A stretch of 64,000 bases of DNA from contig NC_037271.1 of the NCBI RefSeq assembly GCF_000002425.4, forward strand, positions 1,755,543-1,819,542. Direction: 5' to 3'. A program made the translations under genes and the position numbers. Positions 26,173-43,249 of this stretch are shown piece by piece (the stretch's first letter is position 1; every line of letters starts with the position of its first letter). The notes under the pieces were generated by a model. That model ran no database searches. It had not been told where the DNA came from and saw nothing but the letters and a program-made list of their open reading frames with translations. Origin of the DNA: Physcomitrium patens. Taxonomy: Eukaryota; Streptophyta; Bryopsida; Funariales; Funariaceae.

Positions 26173-27681
26173 ATACAACTGCAACAAAAGTGGGCAATGG
26201 GGCAATGGGCCATAGAAATTCATCCTTGCGGAAGGAAGGATCCCCACAACCTGGTTCAGCAGCCCATTAAAGCCATCTCCACCCTGCCCCAACCCATGCC
26301 CAAATGGCCGGGCAGGGGCGGGCAGAAGTCGAAACGGGCAGGTGGTGCAATACAACTCAGAGCTAACGGAGAGTTGGAGAAGCCAAGAGGAGAGGAGAGG
26401 AGAGGGAGGGGAGGGGGAGTTACCGACACACACACACACACAACACTACTGTCTCAGAGACTGACTGACTACTGTAGGGAAGAAGGAAAAGCTGTCATGG
26501 ACCGTGTACGACGAGTACGTACTAAATGTATATACTAATACGGGAGAAGTTGATACGATACGATACGGAAGGGGAGGAGAGCGGGGTGTGACGGGGCGGG
26601 TTGAGAGCGAGGGAGCGAGAGAGCTCGTGATGGGACCGGGTTTGTATTTGAGGCGGGGGCGCTGACAGCCCCGACCCGCTCCCGTTTTCCTGAGGTGGAT
26701 CATTCATGACCCATTTCGGGCGTACAAGTCGTTTTCTTCCACGCAGTCCAGGGCTGGGCTGGGCTGGGCTGGCCTGAGCGGGGGGGGCGGGGACGGGGTC
26801 CGGGCTGAGGGGCAGATCATCGCAGATTAGTCCGTTTGTATGCCCCTTTCCTTCGTGGCACTCCCGCGCGATAGAGAGTGACCAAGAGAGCGCGCGCGCG
26901 GCCTTGGACTGAGTTAGACTCACAGCCTCACCCACCCAGACAGACAGACGCAGGTGGAGAGGAGAGGAGAGGAGAGGAGACAGGAGAGGAGAACAGACCT
27001 TTGCTTACCACAGTGACGCATACATTAAGGAATGGGTTCCGCTGCTGTGCCGCACTCTTGTTTCTGTATAATCGTTTGGTCGCTCGCTTGATGCTGGTTG
27101 TGGAGCAAGACCACAACCGACGAGTCCTGTGAAGCTTCGCGATCGATTGATCAGGTGTGAGGGTATTGCTCATCTTTTTTTTACTTCGAGTGAGAGAGTA
27201 GTTTCTATGCCTTTGCTGTGCGTGGGAGAGGAGCGAGATAGACGGAATCCGTGGACGCCATGAGTAGCCTCGGTCCGTGAGAGGTGCGTAGTGGGATCCT
27301 GGAAGTTTGGGTGTGTGTGTGAGAGTGTGTTTGTTTGTGTGTGTGCGCGCCTGCGTTTGTTGATGTCCGTGTGGGAGGCTGACTGAGCGTGGAAAATCGT
27401 CGTGGATTTTGATAGTGTGTTGTGGTTGTGTGTGGATGATCAAGAATGCATCCAGCACTAGATTCTGTTGAATTCGACCATTGAGCCATAGCGTTCTGCG
27501 AAAGTCTGATAGTTAGGAGGTCATTGGTGGGATTGAATTGGGCGAGGGATTCAGTTGCTGATGTGAAGAGTCCGGGTAGTGCTCAGGAGGCGGCCGTGGA
27601 GCTGGATTGGTGTTGGCAATGGCAGATTGAGGACTGCGCAATAACAGCTGGCGTGGGTTTGGGCTTTAGAGGTGTAGAGGG
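26111..27681 (+). promoter_or_regulatory. Promoter / 5' leader region of the BSK-like gene
   Basis: Abrupt shift to GC-rich sequence. It contains (TC)n at about 26141-26167, GAGAG/GAGGA purine repeats at 26387-26415 and 26955-26992, (CA)n at 26428-26442, GGGCT repeats at about 26753-26772 with a G-run after it, and (TG)n near 27310-27345. Open frames here are by-products of the GC-rich composition and show no domains. The region precedes the BSK start codon and probably includes promoter and a long leader, possibly with leader introns. Exact transcription start is not determinable. Confidence 0.5.
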
Positions 27682-31967
<4,286 letters not shown>

Positions 31968-32154
31968 GTACGCTTCGATCTTCTGTTTAGTGTTAACGCT
32001 TTATTGATGATTTGGGCTCAGGGACGTTATGTCTACTTTGGCTTCCTCGGTTTGTTGTGGAATGATCGGAGTTCGATGTCCCTGGATTGCAGTTCTGATG
32101 TAGAGGGAGATATTTGTTTCGGAGAAATGAACCAATGACTTGTTGCAAGTGCAG

Positions 32155-32268
32155 TGATGGTTCCAGGTTTGGACCTAGCAAATGCAAGACATGCTGAGTT
32201 CAGGAAAGCTTGGAGATATGGCATTTCGGGAGAAGGACTGAAAGTCCGCTACTGACTGCCACACACAG
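32155..32268 (+). pseudogene. Eroded BSK TPR exon
   Basis: Between an acceptor (GTGCAG, ending 32154) and a donor (CAG|GTACAC at 32269), one frame reads WFQVWT, stop, QMQDMLSSGKLGDMAFREKD, stop, KSATDCHTQ. This aligns with the family segment that runs from the linker into the first TPR helix. In-frame stops are TGA at 32155 (first codon after the acceptor), TAG at 32176 (where the family has Q) and TGA at 32239 (where it has F). The rest is clearly homologous, so this is a former coding exon of the same gene that would not be translated in its old frame. As spliced from exon 8, translation would stop at the first codon here. Confidence 0.7.
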
Positions 32269-32559
32269 GTACACCAGTCTCCTGGTTTCGTAGGGATTAT
32301 GCATGTTGGCAGATCAATATTGCCAAATTGTGGAACAAAGTAGAAGTAGAAGTAGGTTTGTCATTGGTCGCATTTGGTTGTATCGAGTCTTCGTCGTGGA
32401 TTGCTTCTGCTTTAACAGATTCTAAGTGATTTCAGTGCATGGGAAGGCCATCGCTCATCTTGGAACAGATTAGCAACCCTTAGCAGGATGAAATGAATTT
32501 ATTATAGCTGCTGTGGCTTCTTTGTCTGATATATAAGTTGATTTTGAGGAGATGGATAC

Positions 32560-32800
32560 TCTATTTACTCATTTGCTCTTCCAAAGTGGTCCCTCAGCAG
32601 CGATATCAAACCTCAGTGGCAGATTCGGGAAAGTCTGCCTGTGCTGGGTGTGTCTTTCTCACTAAATGTTGCTCTGTAGATTGATCCCTCAGAGTCTTGG
32701 GACTTTTCCAACCTGGTCTTGTTCTGAGCTAATCATATCGTCTGCAGCTGGGCATGAGCAGCCATGAAAGTTGCTTGGAGTAGAGTTCAGGATAAGTTTG
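32560..32800 (+). pseudogene. Possible remnants of later BSK TPR exons
   Basis: Weak traces only. A stretch near 32610-32645 reads PQWQIRESLPVL, similar to the family PTVFARRSLCYL. After an acceptor (TCTGCAG, about 32749) LGMSSHESCLE followed by a stop resembles the last TPR segment (LGM.NDA...L). Order and strand agree with the BSK gene, but similarity is low and boundaries are unclear. Confidence 0.35.
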
Positions 32801-33860
32801 TCAACCAATCAAGAGTCGTGGAATATGGGTACATGATTAAGCCCACACTGTATGGAGTGTGAAGTCACGCTCCAATCCGATAACTGTGAGAATCTGCGTC
32901 GATTTTTTCTTTATAAGATTTTTCTAGCGTTGTTAGATAGTCTGCAATGTACTTTCAGCCCAGATCTTAAACGTTTCAAGACACAGCTACTAAATAACTA
33001 GGAATTGGTTGTTTGGTTATGGAATGCTGTAAACATGAAAAGGCGATCTCTTCGCCGCCTCGTTGTCCTGCCGCTTGTTTTCCGAGTAATCGCGCAGGAG
33101 TGCAGCAGATGCCGCTGTCGATGTTTCTTTCCTTGTAGGGATGAGGGCAAGCAATTAGTGTTCATTTCATCTATGCCATGAAGGGGTTTCAAGCTCACAC
33201 ATAGAGCGTTGCCCCGCTTCGCAATCCCCCACCCTTGCCGCAACCTCCCGGACCTCGACGTTTTCTCGCTTTGATGTGCTCCAATCTGCACATGCTTACA
33301 CGCCGTAACATAACTACGATGCTTGCCAGTGATATGTAAGAATGGTTTGGGTCGGAGAGAGCTGTGCTGCGGAAGTGGTGGTTGGAATGGATTAAAGCGT
33401 GAGTGGAAGTGTTCCTACAGCCGTACCAGCACGATTCGGATTAACAACAGCTTTGCTAATGTGCATGTGTCGGTAAAGATTGCGTCCGCATGAGTTCTTG
33501 AGCAGTTGGTGTCCTTGGCTTTACATTTTGTGGTTCCCTAGTGTTGGTGCTCTTGGTTGCAACCTAGGTAAGATCGCATGGGATGGAGGGTTTTGAGTTT
33601 CGCTAGGTTACTTTTGTATTGATTGACTGATAGATTTATTTATGTGATTCTTTTGAGGAGGCAATGAATTCCACCCAGTGGTTCCAACTGCAAATACAAA
33701 GAATCGTAAAGCAAAAGAAGTGTTTGTAGCATATGGTGATTGTACTTGCATTCACCAATTTGAGCTGTGATGTGAATGTCAGATCAATGCTTGTGATGTG
33801 TGGGTAGTAACTCTGATCATTCCATGAGTATTAGATCAAGATGGTATTGTTGGTAGTATA
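32801..33860. other. 3' flank of the BSK-like gene
   Basis: Moderate GC content, no recognised coding sequence. An open frame on the minus strand at 32998-33291 is basic and low in domain features, and is not called as a gene. Probably the 3' untranslated region and gene-island flank. Confidence 0.45.
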
Positions 33861-35454
33861 GTTTATTATCTATATATATATAGATACTATATAGATAATT
33901 CTAATTTAATTTGAATATATGCATACACATCTATTATAATCCTAAGTTTGACTTGATGTGCAATCTTTGGTAGGTGGTTTCTCAAAATTAAGATTTTATT
34001 TCGATTTTAGAAAGTTTTAAAGCTCACATTTGCATGTAAGATTCACATTAGCAAGAGCTAATGCTTTTTTATCTTCTGTGGTTTTTATTATTTGCTTTCT
34101 AAGATAGAGTAGTGACAATATATATAAACTTTTTTGAATAACTATTTAGTTGCATCTCTTGCAAATTTTTATTAATTTTAGTTCTTTTTTATGACCACTG
34201 GAATAAAATCATTCAATTTATTTAATAAAATAATTCAAGAAAAACGTGCATATAATGAAAAGGTAAAATGGAATTGAAACATGTATAAAAGGAAATTTAT
34301 GTACTAGTTTTTTAAACTTATTTTTATTTTAAAAAATATATTAAGACCACATGGTCTATGAAAAAATATTAATTTCATGTTTAGTAGAATTTGTTATTGT
34401 AGATAATCTTGACTAGATTTAAAGTATTATCTTCTAAAATTCATCAATGCAAAATAATAAATAAATTAATTTTAAAAATATTTTATATGGTTTTAAATAA
34501 AGATTATTTTTACTTTAATATTGAATCTTTCTTTGAGAAATGTGGTTTTTAGTTTAACAAACTGATATTTAGATAAGTATATCTAAATATATTCTTGTAT
34601 TATAAAAAATTTTAAATTTTTTTTACATGTAAATTTGTCTTATTTTAATTTACCATAATATTCATAAAATATATTACAAGTATAAAATTACATATAGAAA
34701 TCTTATTGTGGTATATATATATTTATATATATATATATATTTTTTGTACCATGAAATATTTGTAAGTCATTTTTTCTTTTTAATTTAAGCATGTCATGCA
34801 TTGCCAATACTGATAATAAGATTTTTATTTAAAGTTGTGAGTAATTATATGTAGATCTAACTACTACGCTCTTTGTTTATTTATTTTATTTTATTTTTAA
34901 TAAAAAAATATTTATCTTTGATTATTAATTATTATTTTTACAATTTATATTCATAAAAAAATATAACGGTATTTTAGTTATAAAAATTTATAATTAAGTA
35001 AATTTTAATAAATAATAATCATATGTAAATAAAAAAAATGCGTGCATAAAAGATAAAAGTAAAAAACATAAAAATGTACCTACTAACTATTTTAAAAGAA
35101 AAAAGAATTGCCAATTTAATTAACAATATTAGAAATTTTAAAGAACCTCTTAGACTTAGTCTTATTAAAGAACTAAGATATTTAATTTGATTTAGTATTT
35201 TTTTTATGGATAGAAGTTCTTCTAATATTAATTCTAGTAATATAATAATTTAAAATATTGATACTAGTCACACTTTAATGAAAAATTAAATTTCTAGATA
35301 CTAATAAAAATCATTCTTTAATTTTTTTAAAAAAACTCTTTAATACATATTTTAAATTATTAGTTTATTAACTTAGAATTGCATAAAAAATAAGATAAAA
35401 AATTCAAAGTATGACATTTTAACTTCTTATTATGTTTAATTAGAAAATACATGT

Positions 35455-35460
35455 AATTAA

Positions 35461-35505
<45 letters not shown>

Positions 35506-35593
35506 TTAAATTAATTCATATATATATATATATATTAAAAATTAAATTAATTCATATATATATATATATATATATATTAAAAATTAAATTAGT

Positions 35594-35628
<35 letters not shown>
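35455..35628. repeat. Higher-order (TA)n array with a 20-nt linker
   Basis: Four (TA)n blocks are separated by three copies of the same linker, ttaaaaattaaattaattca (the last copy ends slightly differently). The linker itself is almost unchanged between copies, so the unit (TA block plus linker) has been duplicated as a whole. Confidence 0.85.
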
Positions 35629-35632
<4 letters not shown>

Positions 35633-36304
35633 GTCTAGATAAAAATTAATTTTTTTTAATATTCATATTTTTTATAGATATTTTTACTATACCATCTTAA
35701 ATAATATATGGAAATCCAATAAATATAAAGATTAATAAATAGGATTTTATGTGATATAATGTAATTATGGACAATGTTTGTAGATTTTTTAAAATAAACA
35801 AATATAGTTGTATAATAGAAGGTTTGGTGAATAGAAATCGTAGAGTGCAACAAATTCAAAGCAATATGTATCAAAGGTATATATGCAATAGTTATATTAA
35901 TCAAAGAGTGAATAGTGGTTGTTGCTACAATTTTGTGAAATAGAGAAAGTTCTTCTATTTACTTTATATCATCATGTCTCACCTAATAGAATCTAAACTT
36001 TGATCATCCTTTGTAAGACATTGCTAAGGTTAATTATGTAAGTCCAAGTCAATTTAATTTGTAATAAAATAAGTGATAGTACACTTTACTTGCATGAAGA
36101 ATAAAAGATACAAAGTTACTTAAGTAAAGTGGCTATAGAAACAATTGACATATATAAGTAATAAGTATCTATTATAAAATTATCCATGTTCTATCATAAT
36201 ACAAATAGTTAGATTAACTTACTACATTTGATCTATAATAAGATAAGAGTTGATAATGCCAACTTTCTCTTTTAATTCTTAACTACTTCTAGAATTAATT
36301 TAAG

Positions 36305-36360
36305 ATAAATAAATAAATAAATAAATAAATAGATAAATAAATAAATAAATAAATAAATAA
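36305..36360. repeat. (AAAT)n microsatellite
   Basis: About a dozen tandem AAAT units with a single 'agat' variant, read directly. Confidence 0.9.
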
Positions 36361-36899
36361 AAAATATATATAATAAAAAAAACATAAAAGATAATAAGTA
36401 GAATTGATTCTTTGCTTACTAAAGGTTGTTCATAAAAAGATTCTTTTCGTGAATAGAGGTCAATTATAAATTATTTTCTTGATGGATATAATGCTCACTA
36501 TTAGTTTTCAAGTTCAATTTGACTTGGTCTAAAAAGAACTATAATGGAGATAACTTAGTTGTTCTTCAAATAATAAAAGTGATGCTAGTAAGTATGTAAA
36601 CCCTTGCACTATCTCAAAACTTAGAGATGAGAAGTTGAAAGAAGAACTATTAGACACCAAAGATAAAAAGCTTTCCATCTTTGTGGAGTCTAAAAAAATA
36701 ACATTGTTCTTGGATGGTCTTCTGGAGAATGTGATTTTTAATCACATTTGAGATTGGGTAATTTGTAAATCTGAGTTGTACCTAACTTAGAGTTGAAAGA
36801 TAATTTTGGTTTGCCTTGCTTGTAAGAGTTGGCAAGCTTGGATAGATGAGACTTGTAACTGGTCCTATGAAATAGGATCTTATTTAGAAGAGTTGGATT

Positions 36900-38600
36900 A
36901 GTATGGTAGTGATACTTGTTATCTTTGTAGATGTTGGAATGATGACTATTGCTATGGCTATTGCTATGGCTATTGCTATGACTATTAAGACTATTAGATG
37001 TATGCTTTTGAGTAGATTAAAACTAAGTAGCTTTACATATTTCTATGCTAACAAGTTGTAGCTAGTTGCTAAACTTTTCAAAGAGAATTTTATCTAAGAC
37101 TTGGTAAATAATTTTGCTAATCATTTTCTTAAAGGTTTAAATAGTATCTAAATTTATCCACTTTCAACCTTCTCTTTGGCATAGTGGTAGCATGTGGTAA
37201 TGTATTATGTATAAGAATAGAATATCGGATTGTACTCAAGCTTAATGGAACTCTTATTACCACAAATATCATTATTGAAGAATTCTCATTGATTCTAAGT
37301 TTGGATAGAAGTGTGTTTAACAACACAAACTCTTTTGTCAAATCATATAATAATTTGTACTTAACTTTCATACTAGATAGGACTACAATTGACTCCAATT
37401 TTGAATGCTAGGTGATTGAGCTTCTTCTTAGTTAAAAAATCAAATCTAGTTGTTAACTTTCTATTTTTTATATTGCTGGTATAGTTTGAATCTATATGAT
37501 CCATCAACATGATGGGTTCTTCTTTTTCAAATAAGATGCATTAGTCCTTTTTGCTGCTAAGATACCTTAGTATTTTCTTTGCAACCTTTGAATGAATTTT
37601 TTAGGATTTTTTCATAAAATGGCTACGAATTCCAATGGCATAGTTGATGTTGTATTGACTATGTAAGAATTATATAAGCTTTCCTACTATACTTTGATAA
37701 TTTATAGGGTCAACATATTCTTCTTTCATATTTGTTTGAAGTTTTGGATCCTCTATCATTGGTGTAGATGTTGGTTGATAGTTGCTAATCCCAAAGAACT
37801 CTAATGTTTTTTTAATATATTATTTTTGTATCATGAATATGTGATAATTAACAAGAATGAACTTTGCATTGAAATAAGTTGTTAGGTTTTTTTTTACTAA
37901 GTAAAGATATCTCAAACATAGTCTCTATATGTGACTTAAATCAATAAATCTATTTGTTGCAATTTTTGGCAAATAATAGAATATAATAATTTAAAATTTA
38001 CAATTATTACTATAAATTATATAAAGATTGTAATTCACATTGTCCTTCCTAAATCCTTGGCTTTTGAGCTATATGTCTAATTTTTTTGTACTAAATGTAG
38101 AGTGCTTGGCAAAGCCCACATATGGTTTTTTTGAGCCAACAAATAAGATGTTCTATCATAGATTGTATTTCCTCACTAGTATTTCTATTTTCTCTATTTA
38201 TCTAAGAATTCCTATACCAACTTTCTAACTTTGTGATTTTAAAGACAATAAGTACATTTTTTGTATTAAATACAGAAATGAGTCCATTCTATGACTCACA
38301 TATAGAAACCATTTGAAGTAATTCAAAAAAAGCTCTTGCTTCTTAACAAGTCCTTATCTAAAGTTAGTCACTATTGGTTTTTAACATTCTATCAAGACTA
38401 AAAAGAGTAGTATTAAACAACCAAAATAAATGTTCATCTACAGGACTATGGTTAATATTAATTTCACTTCTATCTTGCTAATTTTAATACTTTTGAAATA
38501 AAAGAAACTATTAAAGAAAATAGTCTTCTTTATTAAAAAAAGATAAGATAATTCTATAGGAAAAGAAAGGAAAAAAAAAATAAAATAGAGAGGTAGAAAA
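36900..38600 (-). mobile_element. Ty1/copia fossil (reverse transcriptase end and RNase H)
   Basis: Broken copia copy on the minus strand. At 37129-37398 the translation resembles copia RNase H (IVVLSSMKVKYKLLYDLTKE). Just upstream on that strand, around 37500-37590, AKKILRYL matches the conserved copia block before RNase H, and further upstream (around 37720-37790) there are traces of the end of the reverse transcriptase. Outer limits are estimates, no LTR pair was found, and there are many breaks. Confidence 0.6.
36945..36986. repeat. 12-bp tandem repeat (ctattgctatgg)
   Basis: About three and a half perfect tandem units, read directly. Confidence 0.9.
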
Positions 38601-38929
38601 ATAGAGAAGAGAAGAAAAATAAAATATTAAAAAGTAAAATATCTAAAAGTTAGTGTGAGTCATGAAATTGACTCATTAGTTGTTTTAGAACAAAAGAATG
38701 CATTTAGAATGCCAACACTGCAATTGTTATATAAAGATTAATCTAGAGGAGTTAAAAGAAGGCAAAATAGTGTTAGTTGAGAAAATATAGTTTAGTGTAG
38801 AAAATCTAGTAGAAATCCTCAATATAGAAGGCATCTTGGAGGCATCAATTTAACATCTTTGTAGTATTTTGGAAGCATCTAGAAATAATCTAGAACATTC
38901 AAAATTTTAATATTATATGGCCCGAATAT

Positions 38930-40620
38930 GGTATTAGATACGGTCTGGATATAGTATCTACGCGATTAATACGGGGGTATCGCCAGTCGGGTATTGCTGA
39001 CATCCGCCTTTGGCCAATAGGGGTCCAGGTCTGGACCCCATTCAGTTTTTTTTTTTTTTTTTTTTTTTTTCTTTTCTTTTCTTATATAGGAGTAGAGCTC
39101 CGAATGTTATGGACGGCGCAGCCCGTTTTTTCCTTGTCTAGGGTGTAGGGGCAGTCCACTATGTTGCAGTGCAGCCGCGATTCCTCAGTGTTGCGGTCTG
39201 GAGCGACGACATGGTTTTGGGGTCTTTCCTTCTCTGGATATGCGACATAAGCAGTGCAGTTTTCTCTTCCTCGCCGTGGGCGCGATTGCAGTTGGCAACG
39301 GACGGTTGGCGAAGAGGTTGTTGGTGCCGACTGCCGACGGTGTTTAGGTTCTGTTTTTCTCATATTACTATCCCTGTCGGAAATTGTTCATTGCCTGCGG
39401 CGGTAAATTTTGTTGATTCTCTAGTCCCTCTTCATTTCCATTTTTGTGAGGCTTACGGTTCCAGCAAGTGGAACGGCGGCATTGTATAGTTTTTTGAGTT
39501 GCATCTTCGAGTTGTTCGAGAGAGCACCAAGGATTTAACTGTACTGCTATTTGGTCGCTCCTTCTGCTCGTGGTTTTGTTCTTGGCGAACTTTTCTCTTT
39601 GTCAACCTCTTCATAATTGGACGATATGGTGTAAAAGCTTTCTCGTCGAGGGAATTCAGTGTTCCCCTTCAACGATTGATGAAGTAGGTTGCGAGGGAGG
39701 CCACGGTAGTCTTCTACCTGATTTGTTCCTGTTGGATTTACTTTCGGCTTGCGATGGTCTGTTGATGTGCCGCTCTATGCCTTTGCTACTACCTTCATTG
39801 CGTCCTTGTTAACAAGTTGGTTAGAATATTGCGGCTGGGTGTAGCAGCATATTGGAGGTACTGGACCCTGTATTGCGGCATAGAGCTACCTTCCAAAGTC
39901 CAATCGATTATGCAAATAGTGGAATGTGACTGCAACTGCACCACTTAACAAATAACGATGTTGATGAGGACTTAAACCCACGCCACTGTTGCAAATCTCA
40001 TTGTGGAATTGGGCATGCAGTAGAAGAGCATGGGTAGTTGTTAGTCTTTGACGATAGTATTCTGTTACTGAGAATAGCCATCAATAAATAAATTTTCATA
40101 TGTTGATCTAGAAATCTATTTGCTGAGACGTAGAGTACAAGGTTGGCGGAGAAGTCCCTCTTATTTCAGATTGAGCCGGCTACTGGTCCCTGTTGAGCGA
40201 TCGACAATCAAGCAGGGTGGAGGGTCTGTGCTTAACAGTGTGTTGGAGTGGTCAGCACTGGTCCTCGGTGGATTTTTAGTGGATGCTTTAGGCTGCATGT
40301 GATCAATTAGATCAGTCTTCACGTGTTTACTACACACTATTGGGGCTAGTGAGTAGAGCAACTCTTGAATAGTAGAAATCTGGAAGAATTTAGGTGTACT
40401 TAGTAATTTAGTAAAATCATGTTGGAGGAGCTACGAATTCTCCCAAATTGTTCCAGTGCATTTTTGAATTGACTGTTAGTTTGCATTGAGAAATGGAGAA
40501 GCCTCGGGGTAGTTGCTGGCGATTGGTGGTGTGCAAGTTGGTGTCATTCTTGTTCGAAGGCTCATGAGGATCCATGCTACTGAGCGTGTGCGGCAGCCAT
40601 TAGCGGAAGGCATCAACGCC
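38930..40620 (+). other. GC-rich orphan island with promoter-like start
   Basis: Sharp rise in GC within AT-rich retroelement debris. Its left part carries a CCAAT box (39014-39018), a 9-bp-arm palindrome (39020-39039), a run of 25 T (39046-39070) and a TATATA box (39083-39088), a classical RNA polymerase II promoter order reading rightwards. Downstream open frames (for example 39169-39489, 106 codons) show no known domain and no clear splice-supported protein. It may be an LTR or leader of an element not otherwise seen here, a noncoding gene, or a captured host fragment. Confidence 0.4.
39014..39088 (+). promoter_or_regulatory. CCAAT, palindrome and TATA promoter-like cluster
   Basis: GGCCAATAGG contains CCAAT. 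The palindrome GGGGTCCAG-gt-CTGGACCCC follows at once. TATATA in CTTATATAGGAG lies about 65 bp downstream of CCAAT, beyond a T run. The spacing suits a core promoter firing near 39115. Not supported by any recognised transcript. Confidence 0.45.
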
Positions 40621-40638
40621 CTATTTCGTAAGAATTTC

Positions 40639-40675
40639 AGGTGGATGATTTAGGTGGATGATTTAGGTGGATGAG
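40639..40675. repeat. 14-bp tandem repeat (aggtggatgattt)
   Basis: Two and a half perfect units of aggtggatgattt plus one base, read directly. It marks the outer end of the left inverted-repeat arm. Confidence 0.85.
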
Positions 40676-41240
40676 AAGTGCAATACGATGATGTAGGTTA
40701 GAGTTGGATGAAGTTAGGATTTTGGATGATTTTTAGAGTTAGATGAATTCTCATTTGGAGATGAAAAATCATTTTCAAATGGAAATTTATTTGTGGATGA
40801 AAATTTATTCATGAATGATAATTTAGTCTTGGATGATATTTATTATTAGATAAATAAATAATAAATAATAAAATAAAATAATACAAAATCCCTTCTAATA
40901 TGTGTGGTTTTTGAATTGATTTGTATTATATGTATGGTTGTTGATAGAGGTGTGAATGATTAATGGAACTAATGTAGAGAACTTAAGAGGTCTTTTAGTA
41001 GGGAATTAGAATAGTATTTCTATATAATAGAATCAAAAGATAATTAATTGTTGTAGATTAAAATAAATCATCAATTAGAGAGATTTATTTTAATTCATAA
41101 TTAGAGAGTCAAGAATTTATTGAATAATATTTAGACAATAATTATAAAATAATAAAATTCTTAAATAACTTAATTGTTGCGAATTAGGATAATCTATCAA
41201 TTAGTGGGAGATTATTTTAGTTCATAGTTAGTATCATGAA
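40640..41240 (+). repeat. Left arm of a long imperfect inverted repeat
   Basis: Order from the outside inwards: a 'gatga'-rich part (40640-40850), a 'tgtatggttgtt' word (about 40925), then two dyad motifs resembling gaattaaaataaatc....gatttattttaattcata (about 41053-41105 and 41187-41232). The same series occurs reverse-complemented at 45880-46480, with mirrored order and similar spacing. Identity looks near 70 percent by eye. Confidence 0.6.
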
Positions 41241-41689
41241 ATCCTCCTTCAAGAAGAAGGAATTAGATTATAAACCATAAATGCCTATATATCTTCTTAG
41301 ATGCACAAGTTGATCACTTTTTTACTCTAACACTAGTTCATAGAGATAGCTTATTATGTGAATTGGATTTGAACTCAAATCACTTCAAATAAAACCATTC
41401 TTGTGACCAACTATCCACAACTTGAAGATGCTTAACTACTCCAAATATCTCTAAATTATATCTATATATATATATATATATATATATAAATTTTTTACAT
41501 GTATTTTTTCTTCACATAGTATTCTTTCTATTCTTTGGTGAAAAGGGGAGGCAATATTGAAGGGGAACCAATAACCATTCATCAAATTATTCTTATTTCT
41601 TTCATGAATCTAAGATCCATTTTATTTTGATAAAAATCAAGTTTAGCTAGGTTATACATTTGAATCCCAACTCAAATTGAATATTAAGA

Positions 41690-43211
41690 ATGTAAAGGAT
41701 TTTCACTATGGATTTTTTACACTATACACTTTACAACTATCCTTTGATGGTTTAATTAGGAAAGCTTCACCATTAAAAGACTTCAATTGCCAAAAATTGT
41801 TGTCAAAGATTTTTTGAGTAAAATAAGGACCTAACCATAGAGCATCAAATTTGCTAGGAAAATCCATTCTCTAGGCATCTTGCAACAATACTAGCATTTT
41901 AGATTGTAAGATTATTTTTTTGTACTTTCTATCAGAAGAAATTTTCTTCCTTCTTTGAATTGCTTCTATATGTTGAATTCTATTCCTTTGAATTTCATCA
42001 AGGTCTTTCAATTGTTTTAATCTGTCTCTTAAGGATTCTTGGATATTTAGTTTATCATCTATTATTATTTTTAGAAAATAGACTTCAATCTTTATTGATA
42101 AAATTATTTTTATTCTATATATTAAAGAAATTAGTGTGGCCACGGTTGTGATCTTATAGGTCATATGATAAGCGTATAGAGTGGCTAACACTTTTGTATT
42201 CCAATCTTTTTAAGAATCTTGTATAATTTTCTTTAGAATATTAACAAAAATTTGATTCACTCTTTTTACATGACCATTAGTTTGTGAGTGGTAAGAGATA
42301 GTCATATGATGGTTTATATTAAATTTATTGATGATTTCTTCAATCATATTATTTTGGAAGTGTATACTTTGATTACTAATTATAATTTTAGGGCATCTAG
42401 ATCTAATGATTATTTTCTCATACATAAAAGTTGTAGCATGAATTACATCATTGGTTTTGATAGTTCTTCATTCATTCTATTTTGTCAAGTATTCCATGGC
42501 AACTACAATATGCTTCAGCTTTCTTAAAGAGTTGGGATAGACTTCTTCTATGTAACCAATTTTTCATTTTTTAAAGGAAATAAGAGGCAATAATATGTGG
42601 AAGAAGAATGCTATACATAAATCATTTTTTACATAATGTTGGTAAGCATTGCATCTTTTAGCATAATCATGAGCATCTTGAAACATAGTAGGTCAATAAT
42701 ACCTTACTATCATAGCTTTTTAAGTTATTAATCTATTCAAAAAGTATTTCCCACATGCATTTTCGTGACATGCAACTAATCTATTCTTTAATAATACAAT
42801 TATTTTTTGATAATAGCAAAATAAGTGCTATTAATTTTAATCTTTTGTTATTCATGTTTATACAATCTTTCAAGTAATTCTTGACAATTTAATAATTCTG
42901 CAATATGGTTGTACCAAGTAGGATAGATGGAGATGATAAAAAAAGATTTGCCTATTAATTTGTCATCATTGGCATTGGGACTTAATTCTCCCTCTAACCT
43001 TGAAAGATAATTGATTTAGTTATGTAATTTTTTGGATTTGTATTTTATCTTGTAATTATTTTTTTTAAATAATAATACTCATTATACTATACAATAACTT
43101 AAATTTGCCTTATCGACTAAATATTTGATGGCCATATGATCAACAAAAAAATACAATGGGATTCAAGAGAAGGTAATGTCAAAATTCTTCATAGAAAAGA
43201 CTATTGCTGAG

Positions 43212-43249
<38 letters not shown>

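Larger units (their letters stand above)
33861..36900. other. AT-rich spacer
   Basis: No gene is recognised. Contains a small palindrome (tatctatatatatatagata near 33870), (TA)n at about 34712-34741, a compound TA array at 35455-35628 (separate entry), and an (AAAT)n array at about 36305-36360. Confidence 0.6.

Noticed and set aside
26116-27489. Several long open frames on both strands in the GC-rich region ahead of the BSK gene
   Set aside because: They result from GC-rich simple repeats, overlap one another in different frames, and show no domain or splice support.
32998-33291. Basic 97-codon open frame on the minus strand
   Set aside because: No domain, Arg/Lys-rich by composition, and in the 3' flank of the BSK gene.
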